Source of the DNA: Dendrocalamus latiflorus | Taxonomy: Eukaryota; Streptophyta; Magnoliopsida; Poales; Poaceae | Assembly (NCBI GenBank): GCA_017311315.1 | Contig: CM029650.1 | Coordinates: 15,973,118-16,037,117 of the forward strand | Reading direction: 5' to 3' | Length of the DNA: 64,000 nt | Shown here: piece by piece, positions 1 to 12,060 of the stretch | How the letters are laid out: the number at the start of each line of letters is the position of its first letter | How positions within the stretch are numbered: the first letter of the stretch is position 1 | Position numbers and translations under genes: made by a program | Notes under the pieces: generated by a model | Told to the model about the DNA's origin: nothing | What the model saw: the letters and a program-made list of their open reading frames with translations, nothing else | The model's database searches: none

Positions 1-2219
1 CAATAAAACCCAATTAAAATCCAAAAATTATAAAATATATATTGACGGATAGATTATGATTTTAGATGAATTTAGGAGAAAGAATCAACAGATTCGGAGT
101 TCGTATGAGGGAGATCCAATATCTGGAAGTTTTGGACATCACATGAAATGATAACAAAATACGAGGATTACTTTTTGAATAGTACAGTGTCGGTTGGCTA
201 CAAGGTGGCTGGCGAATGGGCAAAATGGAATGTTGGCAATGAGGCGAAGGTGGTGACATGGGTACGGCGACGAGGAACGGCGGCAATCACCCGCAGTGAG
301 TGAAAAACTGCACCGACGGCACAGTAGCGACAACTGCAGGTTGGAGAGAGATAGTACCGAGTATGGAATGTGGAGATGTAAGGTGAGCGTGGGATAGTAC
401 ATGGCATGGTGAAGTTAGGAAAATTATTGGCTAAGCTGAAAATTAATCGGAGACGATACAATCGACGTTTGAATGACGACAGTGGAGAAACAGGAAAAAT
501 TTGATATCTTGGTGCTCGGTAGAGCGAATCCAAAACCATTTGAAAGGTAGCTACCTGGGATGGTTTGGCACGATATGACGCGAACGGATTGGGGAAAACA
601 TCACTGGATATATGGGGACACGAGATGCCATTGGTGGCCATGGCGAGGTGTCGGAGGTGAAAATTTGTGGAGGCTTTTTGGGGAAACGGAAGGAAGCATG
701 GCATAGAACGCAGTGAGGCAAGCCTAAGAAAAATTACGGCATGACTAAGGCTTACCGGAGGCGACGAATCGATGTCAGGAGTCACAAACGGCCATTTTCG
801 CGGAAAGCTCAATTCCTGACAATTGGCTCCACGAAAAATTAAACAAAATGGTAGAAAAATTCCTTAGAGGCTAGGACACAATATGACGCGAACAAAATCA
901 AAGCGCTTACCAAAAAGGGGTGTACGCGCAAGGTACAGTTTTAGTGTCTGGGCCTGACAAGGTCGACGAGGACTCGGGGAATATTTAGGTGATGGCGATG
1001 GAAGCACGACGTAGAACGCGTCGAGGCAAAGCTGGGGATGTGCTCAAACGCGGCGGGCTCCACCGGACGAGGCGCAAAAGGCCGAAGAACGGCGCTTGAA
1101 CAACGAAACAAGAACTCCGATTGCGGCCAATAGAGGGGAGTGGGAACTCAACGGTGCAAACGGCTCGGCCAAAGGACATCGGATGGTGGCGGAACACGGT
1201 GGAGAAGACATTGTGCGACCGTCGGGTTGACATCGGCGTTCCGGGCAAACGGAGAGGAGTTAGCATGTGGGGTTTGCAGCGAAACGAAGAGTAGAGCGTG
1301 GGGAACGTGATGCTCACCTTGGTTTTGGTCGGGCATGCACGGACGGTCGGTGGCGACGCGAGAAACGATGACGCGAATTGGCCCACGGTGGCGATGATGC
1401 TCCGGCGATGCTCCGGCGAAGGCGAGGTGAGCACCGCGTAGAACGCGGCGAGGCGAAGCTGGGGATGTGCTCAAACGCGGCGGAATAATAAAATAATAAT
1501 TGTTTTTCCGAAAAAAAAAATAAATTCCAAAAAAAAATTAGAAAAATTTCACAGATATCCTTGGAACCCGAAAATACCAAATAAAATAATTTCGGATTTA
1601 ATTGAAGTATATTTTGACCATTAAAAATATTTTTACTTTCTAAGCTTTAATTTAATTCAAATAAATTCGAAAATTCCAAAATTTGAGAAAAGGATAGAAA
1701 TGGATAGATAGGAATTTTTGATGAGTTTAGAAATTTGAATGGGCTCATTCGGAGTTAAAATGAAGAAATACGATATTTTGGAAATTTAAAAGGAGAGAAA
1801 ATAATAAACTGATTTTTTTGGAATTATTTTGAACTGAAATGACATCATTAAGGGAAATGATTTTCAGAGGAATTATTTTTTCTATGGAAAAAGGAATTTA
1901 TGATGTTAGGGTGACGTCAACAGAGATTTTGATTTTCTGGCCGAATTATTTTTCAACAGGAAAAATGGTTTTATTTACTGACAGGTGGGACCGGCTTTTT
2001 GTGGACTGGGTCCGTTGACCGGGGAGAAGGCTGAGATTAAATCGGGCGAGGATGGATTGAATCAGGGAGGATCACGTGATGGCCGAGTAGAGAGGTTGAG
2101 GATTAAATTTGATTTAGATTTTGAAATAAAATTTAGATAAATCCAAATAAAGTTCAAATACTTTAAATTAATTAATTTGAAATTAAATTTTTCAGAGAAC
2201 GAAATTTTGGGATGTTACA
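1..2219 (-). mobile_element. Partial long LTR (gypsy-type), minus orientation
   Basis: The right edge ends GGGATGTTACA, the same terminus as the solo LTR ending at 34834, so on the minus strand it starts TGTAACATCCC. The block at 1690-1870 aligns by eye with 32915-33060 (shared GGAATTTTTGATGA and AATTTGAATGGGC). The interior is GC-rich between AT-rich ends, as in the other long LTRs here. The other end lies outside the window, so solo LTR or full element cannot be decided. Overlapping open frames on both strands at 198-1580 show no recognisable domain and are taken as LTR sequence. The insertion abuts and truncates the laccase exon at 2220. Confidence 0.75.
1011..1483. repeat. 46-bp direct repeat pair inside the LTR
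   Basis: 1011-1056 and 1438-1483 are nearly identical, with about two differences. Both contain GCTGGGGATGTGCTCAAACG. The copies are 427 bp apart, so this is an internal LTR duplication and not a tandem array. Confidence 0.8.
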
Positions 2220-3761
2220 CCGGGCAGGAGGGCACGCTGTGGTGGCACGCCCACATCTCCTTCCTCCGCGCCACCGTCTACGGCGCGCTCATCATCCTCC
2301 CCGCGCGGCGCCAAAGCATACCCCTTCCCCAAGCCCGACAAGGAGGAGATCGTGATGCTCGGCGAGTGGTGGAACGACAACGTCTATGACCTGCAGCACA
2401 ATGCGTTCCTCAACCGGACAGGCGGCACGGCATGCCGACGCATACACCATCAACGGCAAGCCGGGGGACTTGTACACAACTGCTCCGCCCCTAACCGTAC
2501 GTACGGTGTTGCAAGTTAATCTTTAGTAAGATGCACATATGGCGAGACTTGTGCTTATGTTAATATGTGTGCACGCAGACACGTACAAGTTTGAGGTGCG
2601 GCAGAACAAGACATACCTGCTCCGGATCATCAACGCTGCGCTCAACACGCCCCTGTTCTTCAAGGTGGCAGACCACACCTTCACGGTCGTTGCTGCGGAC
2701 GCGTGCTACACCATGCCGTACAAGACCGACGTCGTCGTGATCTTCCCCGGCAGACCGTGGACGCGTTAATGGTCGCAGACGCGGCTGTTGGACGCTACTA
2801 CATGGCGGCGTCACCCTACGACAGCGCTGTTGATGCTCAGGGCATATTGTACAGCCTGACCACCGCGACGGCTGTCGTGGACTATATCGGCGCGCCGGAC
2901 ATGACCGTGCAGCCTAAGCTGCCGCGCCGGCCGGAGTACAACGACACAGACACAGCGCACCGGTTCCTCTCCAACCTCACGGCGCTGGTGCTCCCGGGCA
3001 GGCCGACGGTGCCTCTCTCCGTCGACACCCACATGTTCGTCACAGTCGGGATGGGCGACACCAACTGCCGTCCGGAGCAGAAGAATTGCAGTACGCCAAC
3101 AATCTTCGCGTCGAGCATGAACACGCTTCCTTCCTTCCCCCAAAAGCCACCTCCATGCTCGAGGCACACTACAAGAACAAGACGGACGACGTCTACACCC
3201 GCGACTTCCCCGACCGGCCGCCGTCATCTTCGACTACACCTCCGAAGCGAGCGACAACGCCACGATGAAGCACACGGACAAGTTCACCAAGGTGAAGACG
3301 CTGCGCTATAACGAGACGGTGCAGATGGTGCTGCAGAACACGCGGCTGATATCTAGGGAGCCACCCCATGCACCTCCACGGCTTCAACTTCTTCGTCCTC
3401 GCGCAGGGCTTCGGCAACTACAACGAGACGACGGCGTTGCCGCAGTTCAACCTCGTCAACCGCAGGAGCGTAACACCGTCGCTGTCCCAACCGTGGCTGG
3501 GCCGTCATCCGCTTCGTTGCCGACAACCCCGGTACGCAAAAATTACCACTGGCACTCAGAATGTCATGCCATGTTGTTAACTAGTTGTGAAAAGTTTGAC
3601 ATATGACCACTTATCTTGTATCTATTGCAGGGATGTGGTACATGCACTGCCACTTTGATGCTCATGTTGAATTCGGGCTGGCCATGGTGTTCGAGGTTCA
3701 GGACGGGCCGACGGAAGAAACAAAGGTGCCGCGACCGCCGACGGACCTGCCTCAGTGCTAA
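2220..3761 (+). pseudogene. Laccase (multicopper oxidase) pseudogene, 5'-truncated
   Basis: Laccases are secreted multicopper oxidases that oxidise phenolics such as monolignols in the plant cell wall. Seen here: the copper motif WWHAH at 2237-2255, then VMLGEWWN; a likely intron 2497-2578 (GT...CAG); an exon with YLLRIINAALN and GRYYMAASPYDSA; the HPMHLHGFNFF copper loop near 3365-3400; an intron 3532-3630; and a last exon with MHCHFDAHVEFGL, ending in TAA at 3759-3761. The signal peptide and first copper loop (HWHG) are missing because an LTR ends at 2219. Several frameshifts break the rest (about 2300-2320, 2420-2440, 2755, 3105, 3230, 3365 and 3480). The order and spacing match plant laccases of about 570 residues. 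It is certainly non-functional; which rice laccase it derives from was not determined. Confidence 0.93.
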
Positions 3762-4221
3762 TCATCACTTATAATCACGGTTGTTCGGATATGGTGCATG
3801 GATATGTCAATAAGAAGAACTGCAGGAGCTAGACTACCTTTGTTTGGGTTGCGTGGTATTTGACTAATATTTCTTCGTTGATTAGTAGCATGCATCGTTT
3901 GTTTAGCAGTATCTGTAAGTTGAGTCATGTTCACTGATGTGTGTTTGTCCTGGTGGCTTTGGTGAATTGTTTGTTAAATTGTATGTTTGGTTGGGAGCGA
4001 GAGCATTAGTCAATTATGGAATTGTATTCTTTTGTTGGAAAGATCAATAAACTTTATGTGGTCATATAACTCGTTTGTTCTTGAAAATGACTGCATCCAG
4101 CCATGAGATTCTGGCTTTCTGTTTGCTTCTTCAGCAACTTGCATTGATCTGTTTGGCTTTCCGTTTGGCAAAGTAGTAGTATATAAGTTCGAATATTACA
4201 TTGAACCTCAATTTGTAAACT
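3762..4221 (+). other. Laccase 3' flank
   Basis: AT-rich sequence after the laccase stop, consistent with an old 3' UTR and downstream spacer. The only signal seen is an AATAAA at 4046-4051. No gene or repeat is recognised. Confidence 0.4.
4046..4051 (+). terminator. AATAAA, possible polyadenylation signal
   Basis: AATAAA lies 285 bp past the laccase stop, with T-rich sequence just upstream. The placement is plausible for the old transcript but unproven. Confidence 0.3.
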
Positions 4222-5915
4222 TGCATGGTTGCCCGATGACCCGCTCCAGCTCCTAGCTTCCTGTACTTGAAAATTAAATTCATAAATCCCAAAACTTCGT
4301 AATGTCAGCATTCGACGTCGTAATCTCGGTTATCAAACATAATTAGCTGATGTGGCGTCCAGAGAGCACGAGGTGGAGATGAAGGTGCTGATGTGGCGTA
4401 TTGTAAGACCGGTATGGCAACAAAGTGGGTAAATGATGCTTTAGAAATTTTCCCTAAGTATTTTTAAATTCTTCACTCGAATAGTTACAGAGCTATGAAG
4501 ATCAGAATTAGAAGCTAAGAACAAATCAACAGTCACAAAAACCCAAGTGAGCGATTTTTTAGTTCTCACCGGCTTGACAGCCAAGATCACAAGGATCTTG
4601 GTCAAAGTTTTCAACTATTTTCCAAGACAAGTAATATTGGGCCTGTTTGGTAGAGCTCCACCAACTCTAGATCCACCAAAAATAGCTCCACTCCACAAAT
4701 TTTACCCAAACGCTCCAGCTCCACGAAATCTGGATCCACCAAAATACTGAATCTAGCTCCAGATTCATGAAATCCATGGAGCACCTCAAGGGGTGCTCCA
4801 CGAAACCTTGTTTCGTATCTACTCGTGGAGTTGGGTGGTAATTACCCACCTTTTGCCACTGGTTACACACCCATCCCATACCACCATAAAACCCATGGGC
4901 AAAACAAGTCATTCCCACCAAAAACTCAGTTTCGTGGATCTGGAGCTGCTGTGCAAGCCAAACAGTTTTGTCCAGCTCCATGGTGGGATCCCAGATTCAC
5001 AGTGGAGCTGTTTTTGATGGATCTGTTGTTCCAGATTCATTTTTTCAGTAGTGGAGCTCTGCCAAACAGGCCCATTGTATTAAAACTGAAAACTTCACAA
5101 TCTTAGGGTATGATTTGCTCATGGGTAGAGAATAGCCAAAATGGCTCTAGATGAATCTCCATATGTCATAACAAGTAATTTTTCCCAAAGATTTGAAGCA
5201 AAAAAATCCTGAGATCGAGAAACCACAAGATAAAGTCAAATCTGAGCAAAACCAGGCAACTTTGAAATCCTGTAAGACTTGGTGTCTAGATGGATTGGAT
5301 TTGATTTTTAAGGGTCATCTCTATCACTTACACATCATTGGCACACCACAAGATGAAGAAATCAAAACCAACAAAAACAAAAGCAAATTAACCAAATCAA
5401 GAAGACAGCAAGGGTGATGAATAAAGTTAATCTGCTGCTACTTATGGATGAAAGGATTACACCCAGTCCACTTGGAGGACAAGAGAGCACACCACATCAC
5501 TCACACATCTCTAATCATAACCCTAGAATACAAGGGTGGAATGGTTGTTGTCTTACAAGCTTTCACTCCTAACCTATTAAATAGATGAGGCAACCAACCC
5601 ATATCTAACCTTAATGGATATTGTCTACTGGCAAATTTAGGGAAAACCCGTTAACCCCGCACAACATGAGTTTTACTCACACACTTAACTCATACAACTT
5701 TTCAAAGCACATAAGCTCGAATACACTAAGTCTTTAATCTTTGATTCACTTGATCTTTTTAGTATCTCTTTGACCTAACCACTTTTCCAAGCATCGTTCA
5801 AGCGCTATGGTTTTGATCTAACATAGTTCTTGGTATTTGGCCTCCTTACCAAAATACCCTTCCTTAACCCGGTCTTCATCTTCCCTTGCTAGCAATTGTC
5901 ACGTTTGCTATGTAT
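4222..5915. repeat. Dispersed repeat, copy 1 (carries a MITE)
   Basis: This aligns with 8767-10268 in the same orientation and with about 37340-39060 in reverse. Both direct copies start ACCCGCTC(C/T)AGCTCCTAGC and share GTAAGACCGGTATGGCAA, CATATGTCATA and TGCTATGTATTGGTG. Copy 1 lacks about 250 bp present in copy 2 (9105-9360) and contains an inserted MITE. There is no coding capacity. The family was not identified; it could be part of an LTR element or a large non-autonomous element. Confidence 0.75.
4639..5073. mobile_element. Tourist-like MITE, 435 bp
   Basis: It is bounded by terminal inverted repeats of about 21 bp starting GGGCCTGTTTGG(T/C)AGAGC, with one mismatch between the ends. 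It is flanked by ATT on both sides (4636-4638 and 5074-5076). Repeat copy 2 lacks it at the matching place (near 9404-9412, GTAATATTATAGC), which gives an empty site. The GGGCCTGTTTGG terminus is common in PIF/Harbinger-type grass MITEs. No ORF. Confidence 0.88.
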
Positions 5916-8766
5916 TGGTGCCGCTTGATTTTTGCCATCGCCCAAGCTCTCTCACGCCTTCTCGCGCTCTCCCAGCGCTGCCACTCTGCTGCAAGTGTCT
6001 AACAACTGTACGCCTCACTTTGACAAACCTACCAGCTCCCCTTGACTCACGGCGAGCTTCCAGGCCGAAATTCGCCGCCGCCTCTCCTTTCCGTCTCACA
6101 GCCGACAAGCTGCACCCTACTACCAATTGACGCCGTAAACCTTCGCCCGAGGCGCCAACTCAACATGCCCGACCTTCCCTACCACCAAGGACGAGCCTCC
6201 TCGAAGCCTCCTGAGTAAACTCGTATGGACTTCCCCTATAGCCAACCGCCATAGCTGCCTATAAAACACCCCAAGTCCTCCATTGAGTAGCATTGGCATC
6301 GAGGTGAGCTTCAGACACCCATACACCCCTTGTCAGCCGTTGCATCGCTGTTAATCGCCGAAATTCCCCAAGTGAGCCTGTTTTCAAATTCTTTGTATCC
6401 AGTTGATTTTGCTTCAATTACTTGCTCCCGTAGCTCCCTCATAACCCTGGAAACATGATCTAAGCATCGCCATGGCTAGCCAAGGCCCACAGCTCGTCGG
6501 CCACCTAGTTCCTCGCCAGCTGAAAACACCTCGCCGTGGACAGCCAAATCTCGGCCTCCCCTGCCTAAACTACCATAACCTAGAGCTTGCCGTAACACCA
6601 GAGATGCTCAAAGACCATCGCTATCGGCAGTTTAACCCTTAGCTTGCTCTGGAACCATTCAGACATCCTAGAGGAAAGAGCTCACCGCTGGCGAACGCCG
6701 CCTCCCCAGCCACTGCCGACCCCAAAAGTGGACTTCCTGCATCCCCAGGAACCCAACCATGGTCCCCAATCCTGTCACAAATCACCGTAGCACCGTCGGT
6801 CGCCGTCGCTTGTTTCCTCTATTTTGCGGTCGCTGGGACGTTCGGCCAAAGAAGAAGATGAACAGTAATGGTAAGTTACTGTTCATCCGACCCGATAGCG
6901 CTTAAACCCGACCCAATGTGAACAGTGAAATTAGGTTTGAACAGTACCCCCGCCCGATGTGAATAGTATAAACCTACAATAAATAGTAAAAATACCCATC
7001 ACTGTTCACAAAGTCCAAAATGCATATGTATACCTATTTCGATCGTTTCAAGCCCGCCTATCCATTCCTCAGCTCCGTTTCGCCTTTTCGGACTCCTATA
7101 AACCCAAAACCCCTTTTTGTTCGAATTCCTTGGATTTTCTTTCTTTATTTTTTTCTTTATTCTAGCTCAACTCTTCGAGCAAGGAATTGAATTATTTTCC
7201 TTTGCTTTACACTAGCACACGACGTCAAACGTCAACAAATTCAGGAAGGAGAAGCTCAAGATCAAGTACAAGAATCAGAAGAATATGAACTTGTGGAATA
7301 CGTTGATCCGCAAGGCAAGTCACATGTCTTTGATCATATTAAACCTACATTTTGTTAATTATTATTTATCAGTATTTTCATTATGTTATTTATGCACTGT
7401 TATTTTATGTACATTAAATATTTAGAATGACATGATATTAGCTAATGTCCTACCACCCAAAAAAGCCAAGTTTAATTTGATGGCCATATTCACATTGACA
7501 GGACCTAGTAATATTAAATGTATTAATAATGTAATCATGGTTGTTTAGAAACTCAACAAATTTTCCACTATTAAGATTCTTGGCATTTTGCCGATAGAAT
7601 TTTAAAAGTGGTTCTAGGATAAGGCATATCATGGAAAGCCATGAGTTTGCCAGGGCCCATGACCTTATCCTAGGGTGGAGGCTTGGTTGTGAATTGGTGG
7701 CAGTGCCGCAGGCGCTAAAATATGGGTTTGTGAATGGAAGTTGACTCAGTGAAAATATAAGGACTAGACCTTTACGCCAAGTAAAGAACATAATTACCGC
7801 TCAACCACAAGCGTTGACTTGTTAAACCTAGTTTAGTAATTGGTCAAATCGATTAAATATCTACATAAGGGCATGATATACTATTCCAGAAAAGGGAATA
7901 GCTAGCGTGGGATGTGGTATGGAAACGCTAAAAAATATACTTTCACAACGGTAGGCTCCACCCAGTCAAGCCGCTATATTCCGTGACAAGGGGTTCATAG
8001 TCTATCGGGTAGAGGCTACATAAAGAGATGAGCAGTGAAACAACCTTATTTTCTTAGCTCGGTCATGAGGGTTGAGAAATCTTGTGGGTAAAGTTGGGCA
8101 GCTTTGTAGTCATTTATAAATCGTATTCGAATACGCCGTGCTTCTGCTAAATGAAGTTGTGTTTAACGGGTGATTCCAATGACGAAGCATAAGTAGATTT
8201 GGAAATATTTTGGAAATGTGGAAGTATGGTAATCAAGTTTTGAAACCCCAAATTCCTTAAGAAGTTTATGATTTGTTAAATTGTATTTAAAAACAAAATG
8301 TTTACAAATAAAATTGCATCCACAAATACTTTAACAAAACCCCTATACTTCCATCTTTTGGAAATCCTAGCAATTAGTTATATAGCATTTTCCCATGTGA
8401 CTTGTTGAGTACGGTTGGTTGTACTCATGCTTGGTAAAATCATAAACAGGAAATGCTTGTCAAGAAAATGAAGGAATCTATAAAGACAGCGCTGAGCTCT
8501 ACGATATAGATGATGCCTGGTGTTAGGATTTAGTCTACACTCAGGCATGCCTGTAGAGTTTCTTTTGTATTGTATTATAACTTTGGGTTGTACGCCCCGC
8601 TGTGTAAAACTTGCATGCTAAGCCTTAATTTTGTAATAAAGTTTGGTTTTTATATTTAAGCTTGCATTTGCAATGGTGTACACTCATCTATAGTACTAGC
8701 TCATAGCTAAACAGTCCTGGACAGTTATGAGGGTATCCTAACGGCCTCAAAAATGGGGGCGTTACA
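5916..8766 (+). mobile_element. 5'-truncated long LTR, plus orientation
   Basis: The right end reads GGGGGCGTTACA at 8766. Before it are an AATAAA at 8636 and long T-rich sequence, as at the 3' end of a plus-strand LTR. The left part (5916-6900) is a GC-rich pseudo-coding block that resembles 63130-64000 (CATAACCCTGG, CCAGAGATGCTC). No TG start and no matching target duplication are seen, because the left edge runs directly into repeat copy 1 at 5915. The 5' end was therefore probably lost in a deletion. Confidence 0.65.
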
Positions 8767-10268
8767 ACCCGCTCTAGCTCCTAGCTTCCTGTAACATGAA
8801 AATTAAATTCACAAATCCCAAAACTTCATAATGTCAGCATTCCACGTCGTAATCTTGGTTATCAAACATAATTTGCAGATGTGGCATCTAGTGAGCATGA
8901 GGTGGAGATGGAGGTGCTGATTTGGCGTATTGTAAGACCGGTATGGCAATAGTGTGGGGAAATGGTGCTTTAGAAATTTTTCCCTAAGTATTAATAAATT
9001 CTTCACTCCAGTAGCTACAGAGCTATGAAGATCAGAATTAGAAGCTAAGAACAAATCAACAATCACAAAAACACAAGTGAGGGATTTTTAGCTCCTCACC
9101 GGCCTAACAGCCACTAAGAGTGCGGTTCGACTGGCAAGACACCGGCGGTTTGATTGGTGGCTAGTCTGACTGACTTGACCGTAGCAGTCTGACCGGTGGC
9201 CAGTTGGACCAAGCTAAGGGGCGGTCTGACCACTTCCCTGTTTTCAGAACAGAAAATCAGCCCAAGACCAGGAAAGATGCAACTCCCAAAGTCCTTAACC
9301 AAATGAAATGAAACTTGCATGCACCTTGCTTATAGTCTCAGGAATATATTCCATTGAAAGACGCAAGGATCTTGGTCAAAGTTTCAACTATTTCCTAAGC
9401 CAAGTAATATTATAGCAAAACTGGGCAGACTTTATAATCTTAGGGTATGATTTGCTCATGGGTAGAGGATAGCCAAGATGGCTCTAGATGAATTTCCATA
9501 TGTCATAGCAAGCAATTTTTTCCCCAAAGATTCGAAGCAAAAACCCTGAGAACAAGAAACCACAAGATAAAGTCAAATATAAGCAAAACTAGGCAACTTT
9601 GAAATCCTGTAAGACTTGGTGTCTAAATGGATTGGATTTGATCTGTAAGAGTCATCTCTATCACTTGTACATCATTGCACACCACAAGATAAAGAAATGA
9701 AAAAAGAAATCAAAACCAATAAGAACAAGAGCAAATTAATCAAATCAAGAAGATACCAAGAGTGATGAACAAAGTTAATCCACTACTACTTAAGGATGGA
9801 AGGATTACACTCACTCCACTTGGAGGACAAGAGAGCACATCACATCACTCACACATCTCTAATCATAACCCTAGAATACAAGGTTGGAATGGTTGGTTGG
9901 CTTACAAGCTTCTAACCCTAACCCATTAAATAGATGATCAACTAGCCCATATCTAACCCTAATGGATATTGTCTACTAGCATATTTGGGGAAAACCCATT
10001 AACCCCGCATAACACGGTTTTACTCACACACTTAACTCATACAGCTTTTCAAAGCACATAGCTCGAATACACTAAGTCTTTGGTCTTTGATTCACTTGAT
10101 CTTTTCAGTATCTCATTGATCTAAACTACTTTTCCAAGCGCCATTCAGGCACTATGGTTTTGATCTAACGTAGTTCTTGGTATTTGGCCTTATTACCAAA
10201 ATACCATTCCCTGACCCGGTCTTCATCTTCCATTGCTAGCAATCGTCATGTTTGCTATGTATTGGTGC
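8767..10268. repeat. Dispersed repeat, copy 2
   Basis: Direct copy of 4222-5915 without the MITE. It includes a block at 9105-9360 rich in GGTCTGACCGGTGGCC-like motifs, also present in the inverted copy at 37340-39060 but deleted from copy 1. Similarity to the inverted copy stops just after TATTGGTGCAT near 10268, almost where copy 1 also breaks off. Confidence 0.75.
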
Positions 10269-11230
10269 ATTTGGGTTAGTCCTCCTAGCATAGATTAGAG
10301 TGTTTCTCACGTCTAGCTGTTTAGACTTCTTACTCTTATCTTGTGATTCTAGGATGTTGTTTATTAGCTGTTTCTCTTCTCACTAGGTTGAGCTCACTCA
10401 CTGCTTATAGGTTCTAGCAAGGGTCGGGTCACCCTCGGGTAGACAGGGTACGTGTTTGCTCCTTAGTCTGTTGGATGACCAGTTGATAGTCCTAGAGTCA
10501 TATGGGGTAGATGAGAGTCAGTCTGAGCCATAGTATCCTCTATATCTTGTCTATGCTTTAAGGACTGCCTTTTCTGATTTTCTTGCCAGCTTCTCGATTT
10601 TATTACTTTGGTTCAGGGGGAGTTCATTTGGGAGCTTCTAGATCTTAGTGTTGGCATAACTCTACTTGAACTAAAAGTTGCATCACATGTTGAGGGGGAG
10701 CTGGATTTTCTGCATTACATTCTGCATTGTAATATAACTACATGGAGCCTTGATTGTTATCCTTTCATGACATGTTTACATTGCTTTACATCCTGCCATG
10801 ATTTGTGCTTACTTGCTAGATTGATCATGACTTTATATGTGTAGTCAAGTCTTTGCCATGATAGATTGATTAAAATGCTCAACTTGAATTAATTCATGTC
10901 ATGTTAGCTATTGTGACTAGTCTACCTTTAGTTATCCTTTTATGATTCATGCCATGTCAAATAAGCTGAGTTGAGTCTTGAATCTTTGTTGAGATTTAGA
11001 TTGAGCTATTCTAGTTTCTTGATGACACATGGGTTAGTACAACCATTTAAGAAAGCAAAAAGATCTCTTTTGTGCGAAAAAACTGATCTCACCAATTCTT
11101 TCTCATGAGACTGCTTCCCGTTGCACTTGGCATGAACTTAGAGGGAGTTTTGGATGACAGGCAAGCGACTGGGGGTAAATATGTGCTACATATATTACCT
11201 AGACTTAAATAATATATGTGCACACAATCT
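10269..11230. other. Unassigned sequence with purine tracts
   Basis: No convincing gene. Two purine tracts, CAGGGGGAG near 10613 and GAGGGGGAG near 10692, look like retroelement polypurine tracts. A plus-strand LTR with a tRNA-Met-type primer site lies downstream at 12061-13720. This may be the 3' untranslated end of a copia (Sirevirus-like) element, but no protein domain supports that. The frame at 10608-10844 has no recognisable similarity. Confidence 0.3.
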
Positions 11231-12060
11231 CCACTAAGTCTACTTGTCTTGGACCCAAAATGGAAGAAGTCACCCTAATTTCCTTCGTTGTTTCCTTCAT
11301 CCGCGACAGGGGCATCTTCATAATCATAATGATCTTGGATTCCTGTTTCTGTTTTTTTGATAATGCGAGTGTGAGCACAAATCTACTGTGCTCCGTGAGC
11401 CAATACACAATATGCAATAAGTAGCATGCAAGGCTTATCAAGGAAAGGCTCGGGTTATTTTATTTGCTAGGAATTGCCTTTAAATATATTACTTAGAAAA
11501 TTCCCTAAGACCTAGCTATTTGAACTTAAATCATAATGTGTGAAATAAGGCAATAATAATAGTGATTCAGATGCCATCCACCGTTACATGGCCTATGCAC
11601 CATATGTTATCCTTTCAGCATTATAACCGCTTACACTATCACTAGACGACACCCAGGGCAACACAAAACGGGCTTTCCACTGCCCTCCCACTTTTCCAAT
11701 TCCACCCATAAGATTTTTTTTGAAAAAGAATTATATCTAGTTAACTTCCCATATTCACCCTTGACCGTGGGCCCGGCTATTCAAATAGTTTTGACTCTGC
11801 GGAGTTTGCACACTTTACCCACAAGAGACAACCCGCTCGTTACCCCCACACGATTCCTTATTCATGAGGTTGAGTAGACCATCACAAGGCTGTTACAATA
11901 CATTTTTCCTAGCAGAGTTAGTCCGCTAAGGTTTCACTCCCTTCGGGGTACGACCACCCTTCCAGGAGCCCCCTCTTGCGCATCACGTCGGAGGATGTGG
12001 CCATCCTCTGCCCACCCGTGGTCACACGTGCAACTGAGAAACCATGTGGAGGTGACCCCG
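11231..12060 (-). mobile_element. LTR fragment related to the solo LTR at 16213-21742
   Basis: Blocks match 16550-18030 in order: GCGAGTGTGAGCACAAA, GGCTCGGGTTATTTTATTTG, CAATAATAATAGTGAT(T/C)CAG and CCATCCACCGTTACATGG. It lacks the roughly 950 bp of repeat-rich sequence found in the other copy (about 16680-17640). Its later part (11930-12050) resembles 32070-32130 of the LTR at 31121-34834. Both ends are truncated. Confidence 0.75.

Noticed and set aside
198..1580. Several minus-strand frames of 88-204 residues
   Set aside because: Inside an LTR, with no recognisable domain and inconsistent frames.
4222..10268. 4222-5915 and 8767-10268 as the two LTRs of one element
   Set aside because: No TG...CA ends, no primer site or purine tract next to them, and a third copy lies inverted elsewhere without such structure; the sequence between them has its own LTR end at 8766.
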